Shown: piece after piece, positions 7,787 through 16,165 of the stretch | How positions within the stretch are numbered: position 1 is the first letter of the stretch | Layout of the letters: each line of letters opens with the position of its first letter | NCBI RefSeq assembly: GCF_050632385.1 | Contig: NZ_CP192599.1 | Span: 3,162,001-3,226,000, forward strand | Length of the DNA stretch: 64,000 bases | DNA from: Humitalea sp050632385 | GTDB lineage: Bacteria; Pseudomonadota; Alphaproteobacteria; Acetobacterales; Acetobacteraceae | Direction: 5' to 3' | Translations under genes and position numbers: made by a program | Notes under the pieces: generated by a model | The model's database searches: none | What the model saw: the letters and a program-made list of their open reading frames with translations, nothing else | Told to the model about the DNA's origin: nothing

Positions 7787-8728
7787 ATGGCCGATCCCAG
7801 CCCCGCTTCCCTGTTCGATCGGGAGGTTCTCGCCGCCCAGGCGCTGCTGCGTGAAAAGGGGCTGTCCACCGGCGACTTCCTTCGCCAGCCGGTCGCCGAG
7901 GTGCGCGCGCTCAACAGCCAGTACCAGGCCTTCCTGAACGAGGGCGGGCCGGCGATGGCGGAGATCACCGAATTGATGCTGGAGGGCGACCATCCGCCCG
8001 TGCGCGTCCGGCTCTATCGCCCCGATCGCCCTGGCCCGCTGCCCACCTATCTCCATCTGCACGGCGGCGGCTTCGCCATCGGCAGCATCGACAGCCTGGA
8101 TCGCTTCAAGCGCGAGGTCGCGGTGCGTTCGGGGGCGATGGTCGTCGGCATCGATTACGCGCTCGCGCCGGAGCATGCCTTCCCTACCGCGCTGAAGCAG
8201 GTGATGACGGTCCTGCGCTGGCTGCCGCGGGGCGGCGGCGTTGGCATCGGCGGTGATTCCGCCGGCGGCAACCTGGCGCTTTCGGCCCTGCAGCGCCTGC
8301 GTGATGCCGGCGAGCCGATGCCGCGCTTTGCCGCGATCATCTACGGCATGTTGACGGGCGACCTTACGACGCCGTCGCATGCGGCTTTTGGCGGTGGCGC
8401 CTTTGGCATGTCCACCGCGCGGCTCGAATGGTTCTGGCAGCGCTATCTGGGCGATGCTCCGCTGGCCGGATCGGGGGCGATGCCGCTTGAGGCCAGCCTG
8501 GCCGGCCTGCCGCCGATGTTGCTGGTCGCCGCTGCCTTGGACGCGCTGCTGGATGACACGCATGCACTCGACCGCCTGCTGACCGAGGCCGGCGTGCCGC
8601 ACAGGCTGAAGCTGTTTCCCGGCATGCCGCATGGCTTCATCGCCCAGACGGCGTTGCTATCACAGGGGCAGGCCGTGGCGGAGGACATTGCCGATCTGAT
8701 CCGCCTGCACCTCGCCGCGCCGTCGTGA
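7787..8728 (+). CDS. Alpha/beta-hydrolase, hormone-sensitive-lipase family (family IV esterase)
   Basis: The protein has 313 residues. The oxyanion motif HGGGF is at about residues 92-96, the nucleophile elbow GDSAGG has Ser158, an acid residue sits in the ALDALLDD region, and the catalytic His is in MPHGF near residue 280. These are the hallmarks of family IV carboxylesterases, which cleave short-chain esters, lactone-like compounds and some carbamates. There is no signal peptide, so it should be cytoplasmic. The ATG at 7787 has an AGG Shine-Dalgarno element 6 bp upstream. The stop overlaps the TetR start (GTGA), so regulator and enzyme are coupled. Confidence 0.88.
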   Translation: MADPSPASLFDREVLAAQALLREKGLSTGDFLRQPVAEVRALNSQYQAFLNEGGPAMAEITELMLEGDHPPVRVRLYRPDRPGPLPTYLHLHGGGFAIGSIDSLDRFKREVAVRSGAMVVGIDYALAPEHAFPTALKQVMTVLRWLPRGGGVGIGGDSAGGNLALSALQRLRDAGEPMPRFAAIIYGMLTGDLTTPSHAAFGGGAFGMSTARLEWFWQRYLGDAPLAGSGAMPLEASLAGLPPMLLVAAALDALLDDTHALDRLLTEAGVPHRLKLFPGMPHGFIAQTALLSQGQAVAEDIADLIRLHLAAPS

Positions 8729-9429
8729 CCACGGATGACAGGCCACCACGCCGGCGCGCAAAGCCCGGCACCGGCCTGCGGGACAAAATCCTGGCCGCCG
8801 CGGTCGCCATCTTCGCCGAGCACGGCGTCCATGGCAGCAGCGTGCGGGCGATCGCCAAGCGCGTCGGCTGCAACCTTGCGGCGCTGAACTATCATTTCGG
8901 GTCGAAGGACGAATTGGCGCTGTGTGTGCTGGAGCAGGCGCTGGGGCCGATGCAGGCCCGCATCGCCTTGCTCGATCGCTACGAAGCGGAGGCCTGCGGC
9001 ACGCCGCTGACGGTGGAACGGATCATCGAGGCGATCGTGCGTCCCAGCGTCACCCTGGATCGTGATGCCGAAGGCGGGCGCCCCTTGATCCGCCTGCTGC
9101 AACAGGCCCGCGCCATTCCGACCGTCGAGACCAGCCGGTTCTTCGACACGCAGTTCAATCCGATGATCCTGCGCTTCGTGGAGGCATTTTCGCGCGCGCT
9201 GCCGGGCCACGATCGCGCCGAATTGTTCTGGCGCTACAATTTCATCACCGGATCGCTGCTGCATGTGCTGATCGATTCCGATCCGGGGTTCCGGCGATTG
9301 AAGCGCATATCCGATGATCGCTGCGACACTGATGATGAGGAGGCGCTGATCGCCCAGCTTGTCGCCTTCGGCGCCGCGGGATTCCGGGCGCCGGCCCCCG
9401 CCCCCAAACCCATGAAGGCCATGGCATGA
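8725..9429 (+). CDS. TetR/AcrR-family transcriptional regulator
   Basis: The 234-residue protein has an N-terminal TetR helix-turn-helix at residues about 20-65: LRDKILAAAVAIFAEHG, VRAIAKRVGCNLAALNYHFG, then SKDELALCVLE. The C-terminal part (LLDRYEAEACG onward, with PTVETSRFFDTQFNPMI) resembles the CerR/DUF1956 ligand domains. The GTG start at 8725 overlaps the esterase stop by 4 bp and its stop overlaps the racemase start (ATGA). It probably autoregulates through the palindrome at 7748-7761. Confidence 0.9.
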   Translation: MTTDDRPPRRRAKPGTGLRDKILAAAVAIFAEHGVHGSSVRAIAKRVGCNLAALNYHFGSKDELALCVLEQALGPMQARIALLDRYEAEACGTPLTVERIIEAIVRPSVTLDRDAEGGRPLIRLLQQARAIPTVETSRFFDTQFNPMILRFVEAFSRALPGHDRAELFWRYNFITGSLLHVLIDSDPGFRRLKRISDDRCDTDDEEALIAQLVAFGAAGFRAPAPAPKPMKAMA

Positions 9430-10190
9430 CCCCTTCCCCTGCGCGCGGCGGCCATGCCGTTCATGGCGCGCCGCTCGGCATCCTGATGCTGCAGACACGT
9501 TTCCCGCGCATTCCCGGCGATATGGGCAATGCAACGACCTGGGATTTTCCTGTGCTGTTCAAGGTCGTGCGCGGGGCCACGCCGGATCGCGTCGTGCTGC
9601 AGGACCCGTCCGCCCTGTTGCCCGATTTCATCGCGGCGGCGCAGGAACTGGTCGAGATCGGGGCCGAGGCCATCACGACCACCTGCGGCTTCCTGTCGCT
9701 GTTCCAGCGTGAACTGGCGGCGGCGGTCGCGGTTCCCGTCGCGACATCCGCCCTGCTGCAAGTGCCATGGGTGCAGGCCACGCTGCCGCCAGGCCGGCGC
9801 GTCGGCGTGATCACCATCTCCGGCGCCAGCCTGACGCCCGCACATTTACGGGCCGCCGGCGCGGCCGAGGACACGCCGATCGTCGGTGTCGAGCATGGCC
9901 GGGAGCTTTTCCGCGTCCTGGTGAAGCAGGACAAGCCGGACCTGGATGCGGCGTTGGCCCAGGCCGATATTCTCGAAGCCGGGCGTTCGCTGATCGCGGC
10001 CCATCCGGATGTCGGCGCGATCGTGCTGGAATGCACGAACATGCCGCCCTATGCCGCCGCCCTGCGTCAGGACCTGGGTATGCCGGTCCACGACGTATGC
10101 TCGCTCGTGAACTGGTTCCACGCGGGGCTACGGCCGCGCGAATGGGGCCCTGGGCGACGCCGTTCGTCGCTTGGGGCGAGCTTTTCTTGA
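9426..10190 (+). CDS. Aspartate/glutamate/hydantoin racemase-family protein
   Basis: The 254-residue protein retains both catalytic cysteines of the two-base racemase family: one in AITTTCGFLS (about residue 87) and one in IVLECTNMPP (about residue 202). It is closer to the hydantoin/malonate-isomerase-like branch than to MurI. Unlike the remnant at the left edge it is intact. It ends the esterase-TetR operon with an ATGA overlap. If functional it could supply D/L interconversion for the neighbouring D-amino-acid-type dehydrogenase. That link is inferred from context. The 95 bp after it hold no recognisable element. Confidence 0.82.
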   Translation: MTPSPARGGHAVHGAPLGILMLQTRFPRIPGDMGNATTWDFPVLFKVVRGATPDRVVLQDPSALLPDFIAAAQELVEIGAEAITTTCGFLSLFQRELAAAVAVPVATSALLQVPWVQATLPPGRRVGVITISGASLTPAHLRAAGAAEDTPIVGVEHGRELFRVLVKQDKPDLDAALAQADILEAGRSLIAAHPDVGAIVLECTNMPPYAAALRQDLGMPVHDVCSLVNWFHAGLRPREWGPGRRRSSLGASFS

Positions 10191-10285
10191 ACCAATCGGC
10201 GACGGCGCGCCCAGATCGTGCCGTTCGCTCGTGATCATGAGGCGCGGCGCTGAAACAGGATCAGGCGCCGGTCGGTCGCCCCGCG

Positions 10286-11116
10286 CTATTCCCCAGCGTC
10301 GATCGTGATCGTCGCCAGCGCCTGCCGTTCGATTCCATGGCGGCGCAGGATCTCGCCATAGGTGCCGTTGGCGATCAGCCGGGTCAGCGCCCCGGCGACC
10401 GCATCACGCAGCACGGTCTGCGACTTGTCGAAGGCCATGCCCGACAGGTTGCGGGAAATTGGCTCGCCCACGACCACGAAGGTGCCGGGGTTCTGCTGCG
10501 CCAGGAAGACGACGAACTCCGCGCCCAGGATCGCCCCATCCGCGCGACCGGCCATCAGGTCCGTGCGGCTGGCGGCCGCACCATCCGATCCGATGACGCG
10601 CATCGGCGGGCGGCCCGCCGCAACGCAATTCGCCTCGCTCCAGGCCTGCGCCTGGGGGAAGTAGTTGGTGGTGCGCGGCGTGGAGATGCTGCGGCCGCAG
10701 AAATCCGTGGGCTGGGTCGCGCCACGCTGCTGCGCGACAGTGGTGAAGATCTGTGCCCCCGTGCTGACCACGTCCACGAAGGTCAGCCTCTCCCGACGCG
10801 ACGGCAGGTCGGTCATGGCGCTGCCGCTGAAATCCACCCGCTGGGTGGTGATGGCGGGGATCAGTTGCGCGAAGGCCAGTTCTTCCCAGCGGATCGGCAG
10901 GTTGAGTTCGCGGCCGATCGCGGTCACCAGGTCCACGTTGACGCCGCGCCGTTCATTCGTCGCGGGGTCGCGGTAGGCCATAGGAGGATAGGTCGCCTCG
11001 ATCGCGACGCGCAGCGCGCCCTGGGCGCGGATCGCCTCCGGCACGGGCTGGGCGGTGGCGAGGCTGGGCGCGAGCAGTGCCGCGGCGGCAAGGAGGATGC
11101 GTGGCAGGGTCATCAT
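10286..11116 (-). CDS. ABC transporter substrate-binding protein, family 3 (polar amino-acid type)
   Basis: This 276-residue periplasmic protein has a signal peptide (MMTLPRILLAAAALLAPSLATA). The SBP_bac_3 blocks are LRVAIEATYPPMAYRDP, NVDLVTAIGRELN, DFSGSAMTDLPSRRERLTFVD and a late domain ending YGEILRRHGIE. The ATG at 11116 overlaps the stop of the deacetylase gene by 4 bp. Permease and ATPase follow the same operon logic upstream (12.0-13.6 kb), giving a complete polar amino-acid or cyclic amide importer. The Cys pair in the central region (FCGRS and EANCVAA) could form a disulfide. Confidence 0.9.
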   Translation of the reverse strand: MMTLPRILLAAAALLAPSLATAQPVPEAIRAQGALRVAIEATYPPMAYRDPATNERRGVNVDLVTAIGRELNLPIRWEELAFAQLIPAITTQRVDFSGSAMTDLPSRRERLTFVDVVSTGAQIFTTVAQQRGATQPTDFCGRSISTPRTTNYFPQAQAWSEANCVAAGRPPMRVIGSDGAAASRTDLMAGRADGAILGAEFVVFLAQQNPGTFVVVGEPISRNLSGMAFDKSQTVLRDAVAGALTRLIANGTYGEILRRHGIERQALATITIDAGE

Positions 11117-12003
11117 GGGGCTCCCGATCCAGCCGCCTCACAGGCGGCGAAATGTGCGGCGATATCCTCGCCGGTGGTGATCCAGACATCGCGATAGCCC
11201 TGCGTATAGCGCAGGAACTCACGCAGCAGCCGCAAGCGCATCGGCCGGCCGCTGCATTGCGGATGCAACACGGTGGTTACCATGCCACCCCAGTCCCGCG
11301 TCTCGTCCAACTCGTCTTTCCAGATCGAAAGGACATGCTCCTTGGGCATCATCGGCCGCGGGCTGTAGCGATGCGACAGGCCATAGAGCCAGTCATCATA
11401 GGTCATGGTCACCGGCAATTCGACCAGCCCGGGCGAACCATCGGCCAGCAAATGGCGATAAGGCCGCACATCGTCGCGCCAGGAGGATGAGTAGAGCAGC
11501 CCACGCTGCTTCAACAGCACGCGCAATTCTTCGCAGCTTTCACCGGAGGGGGCGCGGTAGCCTTTTGGGGTCACGCCAAGGCGGCGCTTCAGGGTATCCA
11601 GCCCCCGGTCCACCTCCTCGATCAAACGCGGATCGCCGGGCTGCGGCATCAGGTGGTGGAAGCCGTGATGGCCGATCTCGTGCCCGTCACGGACAATCGC
11701 CTCGGCCATGGCGGGGTTCGCCTCGACCGACCAGCCGGTGATGAAGAAGGTGGCACGCAGGCCGAGGTCGCGCAGCATCTCCAGCAGCTTGCGCACGCCG
11801 ACCCGCGCCTCGAACCCGCCATAGGACATGCAGACGAGTTCGTCGTAGCGGTTGGGGTCCTTGCCGGTCCAGGCGGTCTCCGCATCCACGTCGAAGGACA
11901 GGAACATCGCGGCGCGGTTCCCGCCGGGCCAGGGGAATTCGGGCGCCAGCGGCGCGCGATTCGCCGGCAGCAGCGGCAGCGCATCATGGGAATCATAGGG
12001 CAT
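11113..12003 (-). CDS. NodB-type polysaccharide deacetylase/allantoinase-like amidohydrolase
   Basis: The 296-residue protein belongs to carbohydrate esterase family 4 in the broad sense. The motif SFDVDAE holds the catalytic and metal Asp residues (38-40). The second motif GHHGFHH (about 111-117) supplies metal histidines, and GYRAPSGESC is the third motif. The sequence resembles PuuE-like allantoinases and the cyclic-imide hydrolase/PgdA group, which act on C-N bonds of small cyclic amides rather than on chitin. It lacks a signal peptide, supporting a cytosolic small-molecule substrate. It sits between the binding protein and the ATPase of an amino-acid importer, so it probably opens or deacylates the imported compound. 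Confidence 0.85.
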   Translation of the reverse strand: MPYDSHDALPLLPANRAPLAPEFPWPGGNRAAMFLSFDVDAETAWTGKDPNRYDELVCMSYGGFEARVGVRKLLEMLRDLGLRATFFITGWSVEANPAMAEAIVRDGHEIGHHGFHHLMPQPGDPRLIEEVDRGLDTLKRRLGVTPKGYRAPSGESCEELRVLLKQRGLLYSSSWRDDVRPYRHLLADGSPGLVELPVTMTYDDWLYGLSHRYSPRPMMPKEHVLSIWKDELDETRDWGGMVTTVLHPQCSGRPMRLRLLREFLRYTQGYRDVWITTGEDIAAHFAACEAAGSGAP

Positions 12004-12026
12004 CGGTTGGTCCTTCCAAGAATCAG

Positions 12027-12794
12027 TCAGGCCAGGACGGCTGAGATGAAGGCCTGCGTCCGCGCCTCCCGCGGGGCGCCCAGCACCTGTGCCGGCGGGC
12101 CTTCCTCCACGATCGCGCCATGGTCCATGAAGATGACGCGATCCGCGACCTCTCGCGCAAAACCGAGTTCGTGCGTAACGACGATCATCGTCATCCCAGA
12201 CGCCGCGAGTTCGCGCATCACCGCCAGCACCTCCCCCACCAATTCGGGGTCGAGCGCGCTGGTGGGTTCGTCGAACAGCATCAGCTTCGGCTTCATCGCC
12301 AGCGCACGCGCGATGGCGACGCGCTGTTGCTGGCCGCCGGAGAGTTGTGCCGGATAACTGCCTGCCTTCTCTGCCAGACCAACGCGCGCCAGCAACGCGC
12401 GGGCTTCCGCCACGGCCTCTTCCCGCGGGCGCTTCAGCACCTGCATTGGGCCTTCGATAATGTTGCCCAGGGCCGTGAGGTGCGGGAACAGGTTGAAGCG
12501 CTGGAAGACCATGCCGGTCGCCTGGCGCTGCCGGGCGATCGCCGCTTCCGGCAGGCGGTGCAACCGCTGCCCGTCAATCCGGAAGCCGGCCAGTTCGCCA
12601 TCCACCCAGATCGCCCCGCCATCGGGTTCGGCCAGTTGGTTCACGCAGCGCAGCAAGGTGGTCTTGCCGGAACCGGAGGCGCCGATGATGCAGACCACTT
12701 CACCCGTCGCGACGTCCACCGAGACATCGCGCAGCGCCTGGAAGGCGCCAAAGGCCTTGCGCACGCCACGAATGGAAACCAGCGGCAGGTTCAT
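12027..12794 (-). CDS. Polar amino-acid ABC transporter ATP-binding protein (GlnQ/HisP type)
   Basis: The 255-residue ATPase has Walker A GASGSGKTTLL, Q-loop MVFQRFNLFPHLT, signature LSGGQQQRVAIARALA, Walker B LMLFDEPTSALDPE and the H-loop VTHELGFA. All are intact and of the amino-acid importer class. The ATG at 12794 overlaps the permease stop by 4 bp. A 23-bp gap separates it from the deacetylase gene in the same direction. It energises the permease encoded at 12791-13627. Confidence 0.93.
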   Translation of the reverse strand: MNLPLVSIRGVRKAFGAFQALRDVSVDVATGEVVCIIGASGSGKTTLLRCVNQLAEPDGGAIWVDGELAGFRIDGQRLHRLPEAAIARQRQATGMVFQRFNLFPHLTALGNIIEGPMQVLKRPREEAVAEARALLARVGLAEKAGSYPAQLSGGQQQRVAIARALAMKPKLMLFDEPTSALDPELVGEVLAVMRELAASGMTMIVVTHELGFAREVADRVIFMDHGAIVEEGPPAQVLGAPREARTQAFISAVLA

Positions 12795-13627
12795 CGCCCC
12801 CCCACCGTACCGCGGGCAAAGCGCCGTTCCAGCAACATCTGCAGCGGCGTCAGCACGCTGACCACGGCCAGGTACCAAATGGCGGCCACGATCAGCAATT
12901 CGATCACGCGCGAATTGGCGTAGTAGATGTTCTGCGCGCTGTGGAGGATCTCGGTGTACTGGATCACGCTGGCCAGCGAGGTCAGCTTCACCATGCCGAT
13001 GAATTCATTGCCCAGCGGCGGGATCACCACGCGCATCGCCTGGGGAAAGACGATCCGCCGCAGCGCCCGCAGCCGCGTCATACCGATGGCCTTGGCGGCC
13101 TCATACTGTCCCTGGTCCACCGACAGCATGCCGGCGCGGAACACTTCGGACGTATAGGCGCCCTGGTTCAACCCAAGGCCTAGCAAGGCCGCGAAGGCCG
13201 GCGTCATCACCTCCACCGTCCTGGCGGACCACAGCCCCGGAATGCCGATGGTCGGGAAGATCAGCGCCAGGTTGAACCACAGCAGCAGTTGCAGGATCAC
13301 CGGCGTGCCACGGAACAACCAAGCGTAGCCCAGCGCCGCGCCCTGCAGCACCGGATTGTGCGACATGCGCATCACCGCCGCCACCACGCCCAGCACGATG
13401 CCAAGCGCCATGGCCGCGATGGACATCACCACCGTGTTGACCAGCCCCGCCATGATGACCGGCGCGGTCAGGAACTGACCCACCACCTGCCACTCGATCT
13501 GCCCGGCCGCGAAGGCGCGCGCCAGCAGGGTCAGCAGCAGCAGGATCACCGCCACCGCCGTCCAGCGACCCCAGTGCCTTTGGCGCACCAGGACATGGCC
13601 GGTGATGTCGGGCAGCGCGGTCGCCAT
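12791..13627 (-). CDS. Polar amino-acid ABC transporter permease (HisM/GlnP type)
   Basis: The 278-residue inner-membrane protein has about five to six hydrophobic segments. It shows the conserved EAA loop GQYEAAKAIGMTRLRALRRIVFPQA that docks the ATPase. The N-terminal extension up to about residue 50 holds one extra membrane helix, as in the longer FliY/TcyL-like permeases. Only one permease gene is present, so it probably works as a homodimer. The ATG at 13627 follows the ureohydrolase stop by 2 bp, so the five minus-strand genes from 14622 to 10286 form one operon. Confidence 0.92.
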   Translation of the reverse strand: MATALPDITGHVLVRQRHWGRWTAVAVILLLLTLLARAFAAGQIEWQVVGQFLTAPVIMAGLVNTVVMSIAAMALGIVLGVVAAVMRMSHNPVLQGAALGYAWLFRGTPVILQLLLWFNLALIFPTIGIPGLWSARTVEVMTPAFAALLGLGLNQGAYTSEVFRAGMLSVDQGQYEAAKAIGMTRLRALRRIVFPQAMRVVIPPLGNEFIGMVKLTSLASVIQYTEILHSAQNIYYANSRVIELLIVAAIWYLAVVSVLTPLQMLLERRFARGTVGGR

Positions 13628-13629
13628 GC

Positions 13630-14622
13630 TCAGCCCCGCGCCGCCAGGCCGTAGAGGAAACTCAGGATCAGGGACGCGCCGGCGCGCCCCGTCATGTTGT
13701 CGTGGTCGAAGGAGGGTGAGATCTCCACCAGATCCATGCCGATCGCCTTGGGATGCGCGCCGATCAGCCGCAGCGCCTCCTGCACATCCCGCAGGTCCAG
13801 CCCGAAGGGATTGGGGGCCGCGGTGCCCGGCGCCTGGGCCTGGTCGATGCAGTCGATATCGACCGAGACATAGATCGCATCGGTCCCCTGCCCCGCGATC
13901 TCCAACGCACGCTCGACCGCCGCCAGCAGCGCGCCATGCCGCAGGCCGCGACCGGGAATGACGGTGATGCCGTGGTCGGCGGCGTAGTCGTGGAACTGGC
14001 GGGAATTGGTGAATTCCGCCATGCCGATCTGCACGAGGTTTTGGCCATGCACCGCATCGGGCAGGGTTTCCAGCGCCTTGCGAAAGGGCACGCCGCTGGA
14101 TTCGGCGCCCAGATGCGCCGCGCGCAGATCGTGATGCGCGTCGAAGTGGATGATCCCGAGTTTCGCGCCTGGCCGCAGCCCCTGGGTGACGCCGCGGATC
14201 AGCGGATAGGCGATGGAATGGTCGCCGCCGATCGACACCGGCACGATGCCGCGTCGCACCAGCGCCGCCGCCGTTTCCGTGACGCGGTCGAAACTCGTCG
14301 CCATGTCGGTCAGCGTGATCAGCACGTCGCCAATGTCGGCGGCGCGCAGCGCCTCCATCCCGCGGCCATCGGCACTGCTGAAGGTGGTGTAGTTCACCAG
14401 GCCAAGTCGCACCGCATCCGGCCCGCCGCGCGACCCCGTGCGGACGACGGAAGCGCCATCGAAGGGCACGCCGATCAGCGCGGCGCGCAGCCCGTCCAAC
14501 TGGCCGTTCCATTCCAGCCAGGCGCCGGCGCGATGTTCATCGGCATCGCCCTTCATCACGTTGACCACGAGCCCCGGGGGGCGGAGCGCCGGAAGGGCGG
14601 CGGTGGCGGGGGGGTGGTCCAT
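13630..14622 (-). CDS. Ureohydrolase (agmatinase/guanidinobutyrase-like)
   Basis: The 330-residue enzyme is of the arginase/agmatinase superfamily. The manganese-binding motifs are all present: GGDHS, DAHHD and SVDIDCIDQAQAPGT. It should hydrolyse a guanidino group to an amine plus urea, or a formimino group. The exact substrate (agmatine, guanidinobutyrate, guanidinopropionate and so on) cannot be read from the sequence. It is the first gene of the amino-acid importer operon. Its ATG at 14622 lies downstream of the inverted repeat at 14692-14712, shared with the divergent MmgE/PrpD operon. Confidence 0.87.
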   Translation of the reverse strand: MDHPPATAALPALRPPGLVVNVMKGDADEHRAGAWLEWNGQLDGLRAALIGVPFDGASVVRTGSRGGPDAVRLGLVNYTTFSSADGRGMEALRAADIGDVLITLTDMATSFDRVTETAAALVRRGIVPVSIGGDHSIAYPLIRGVTQGLRPGAKLGIIHFDAHHDLRAAHLGAESSGVPFRKALETLPDAVHGQNLVQIGMAEFTNSRQFHDYAADHGITVIPGRGLRHGALLAAVERALEIAGQGTDAIYVSVDIDCIDQAQAPGTAAPNPFGLDLRDVQEALRLIGAHPKAIGMDLVEISPSFDHDNMTGRAGASLILSFLYGLAARG

Positions 14623-14691
14623 GCGCGGGGCGAAGTCCTGCCGTTTCTCTTGACAGGGAGCGTGCAAGACGCGAGCCTTCCTTGTCAACTT

Positions 14692-14712
14692 TGGTTTCCC
14701 AACAGGAAACCA
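14692..14712. promoter_or_regulatory. Inverted repeat, candidate XRE-cupin regulator operator
   Basis: The arms TGGTTTCC (14692-14699) and GGAAACCA (14705-14712) are perfect 8-bp inverted repeats with a CAACA spacer. They lie in the 178-bp divergent intergenic region between the ureohydrolase (14622) and MmgE/PrpD (14801) operons. A TTGACA-like hexamer for the minus-strand promoter lies beside it at 14683-14688. The XRE-cupin protein encoded at 17668-18288 in the plus operon is the natural candidate to bind it. This is inference. Confidence 0.55.
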
Positions 14713-14800
14713 TCAACCAGGACGGATCAGCGGACAGGATGGGTCGAGGTCGAAGCATCATCGTCGCTTGCCAGGTGGCGGTGTACCAGCGGGATTTCGC

Positions 14801-16165
14801 TTGACCGCCCCGCCCGCCGCCGTCGAACTGGCGCGCTTCTATGCAGGGCTGGATGGTGCTGCCCTGCCCGGCGCCACCATCCACGCCGTACGCCGCCACC
14901 TGCTGGATACGCTGGGCGCCGCCCTGGCCGGGGCGGCGCAGCCGGAGCCCTCGGCGGTGCTCGCGGCCGGGCGCGTGACGCATGGCGCGACCGGGCCATC
15001 GGTGCTGTGGGGCCGGCCGGAGTCCGTGCCACCCGCGCTGGCGGCCCTGGTCAACGGCACGGCGGCGCATGCGCTGGAACTGGATGATGCCAGCGGCTGC
15101 GACCATTCCGGCGCGGTCGTCGTTCCGGCCGTGCTGGCCGCGCTGCCCTTGGCGCGGGCCGTCTCGGCGGGCGACCTGATCGCCGCCATCGTCGCGGGAT
15201 ACGACCTGGGCCGGCGCGTGATGGAAGCCGCCGGCGGGTATGACGCGCATAATGGCGCGGGCTGGCATTCCACCGGCACCTGCGGCGTCTTCGGCGCGGC
15301 GGCCGCCGTGGCACGGCTGTGGCGGCTGGATGCGGGGGTGACGCAGCACGCGCTCGGCCTGGCGGGGTCCTTCGCCTCCGGCAATTGGGCCTTCATGGCC
15401 GATGGCGCGATGACGAAGCGGCTGCATCCGGGCCACGCCGCCTCCGCGGGGCTTATGGCGGCGGCGCTGGCACGGGCGGGCATGACCGGCCCCGCCGCGA
15501 TCTTCGACGCGCCCTGGGGCGGTTTCCTGGCGACCTATGCGCGCGGTGCCGCCGATCCCGGCGCGCTGACGCGCGACCTGGGGCGGGATTTCCGTATCCA
15601 CCGGTCCTCGATCAAGCCCTTCGCCTCCTGCCGCGGCACCCATGCGGCGGTGGAACTGGCGCTGGACCTGCGGCGCCAGGTCGCGGCCGAGGATGTCGGG
15701 GCGATCGAGGCCGGGGTGCATCCGACGCTGGTGAAGATGTGCGGTGCCACCGAAGCCGCGACGATGCTGGAAGCGCAGATGAGCATGCCCTACGCGCTGG
15801 CCGTCGCCTGGCTGCGCGGCGATGCGGGGCTGGCCGATTTCGCGCCCGAGGTTCGCGCCGCGCCCGAGGTCGCGTGTTTCATGCGCCGGGTGCGGCTGAT
15901 CGAGGACCCATCGGTGCCCAGCAACATCGCCTGCCGCCTGACCGTGACGCCACGCGCCGGCGCGCCGCTGGAGGCACGGCGCGACGTGCCCATCGGATCC
16001 TGGAATCACCCGCTGCCGGATGACGCCGTCCGTCAGAAGTTTCGCGGCCTCGCGACCCCGGTCCTGGGTGACGACCGCGCCGCTGCACTCGAAGCGCGGG
16101 TCATGGGCCTGACACCCACCGACGACCCCACCATCATCACCGACCTACTGGAGCGTGCCGCATGA
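14801..16165 (+). CDS. MmgE/PrpD-family protein (iminodisuccinate epimerase-like candidate)
   Basis: The predicted protein has 454 residues, the usual length for this fold. It shows LLDTLGAALAGAAQPEP, LVNGTAAHALELDDA, GWHSTGTCGVFGAAAAVARL, MTKRLHPGHAASAGLMAA and SIKPFASCRGTHAAVELAL, all standard MmgE/PrpD blocks. Known members are 2-methylcitrate dehydratase, cis-aconitate decarboxylase and iminodisuccinate epimerase. No ATG is available. I chose TTG 14801 (MTAPPAAVELARF) over TTG 14768 because the conserved sequence begins there. The stop overlaps the ArgH-type lyase start (ATGA). Pairing with a C-N lyase favours an epimerase role over methylcitrate metabolism. Confidence 0.8.
   Translation: MTAPPAAVELARFYAGLDGAALPGATIHAVRRHLLDTLGAALAGAAQPEPSAVLAAGRVTHGATGPSVLWGRPESVPPALAALVNGTAAHALELDDASGCDHSGAVVVPAVLAALPLARAVSAGDLIAAIVAGYDLGRRVMEAAGGYDAHNGAGWHSTGTCGVFGAAAAVARLWRLDAGVTQHALGLAGSFASGNWAFMADGAMTKRLHPGHAASAGLMAAALARAGMTGPAAIFDAPWGGFLATYARGAADPGALTRDLGRDFRIHRSSIKPFASCRGTHAAVELALDLRRQVAAEDVGAIEAGVHPTLVKMCGATEAATMLEAQMSMPYALAVAWLRGDAGLADFAPEVRAAPEVACFMRRVRLIEDPSVPSNIACRLTVTPRAGAPLEARRDVPIGSWNHPLPDDAVRQKFRGLATPVLGDDRAAALEARVMGLTPTDDPTIITDLLERAA

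Noticed and set aside
14801..16165. 2-methylcitrate dehydratase (PrpD) assignment
   Set aside because: No methylcitrate synthase or lyase genes are nearby, and the coupled gene is a C-N lyase.
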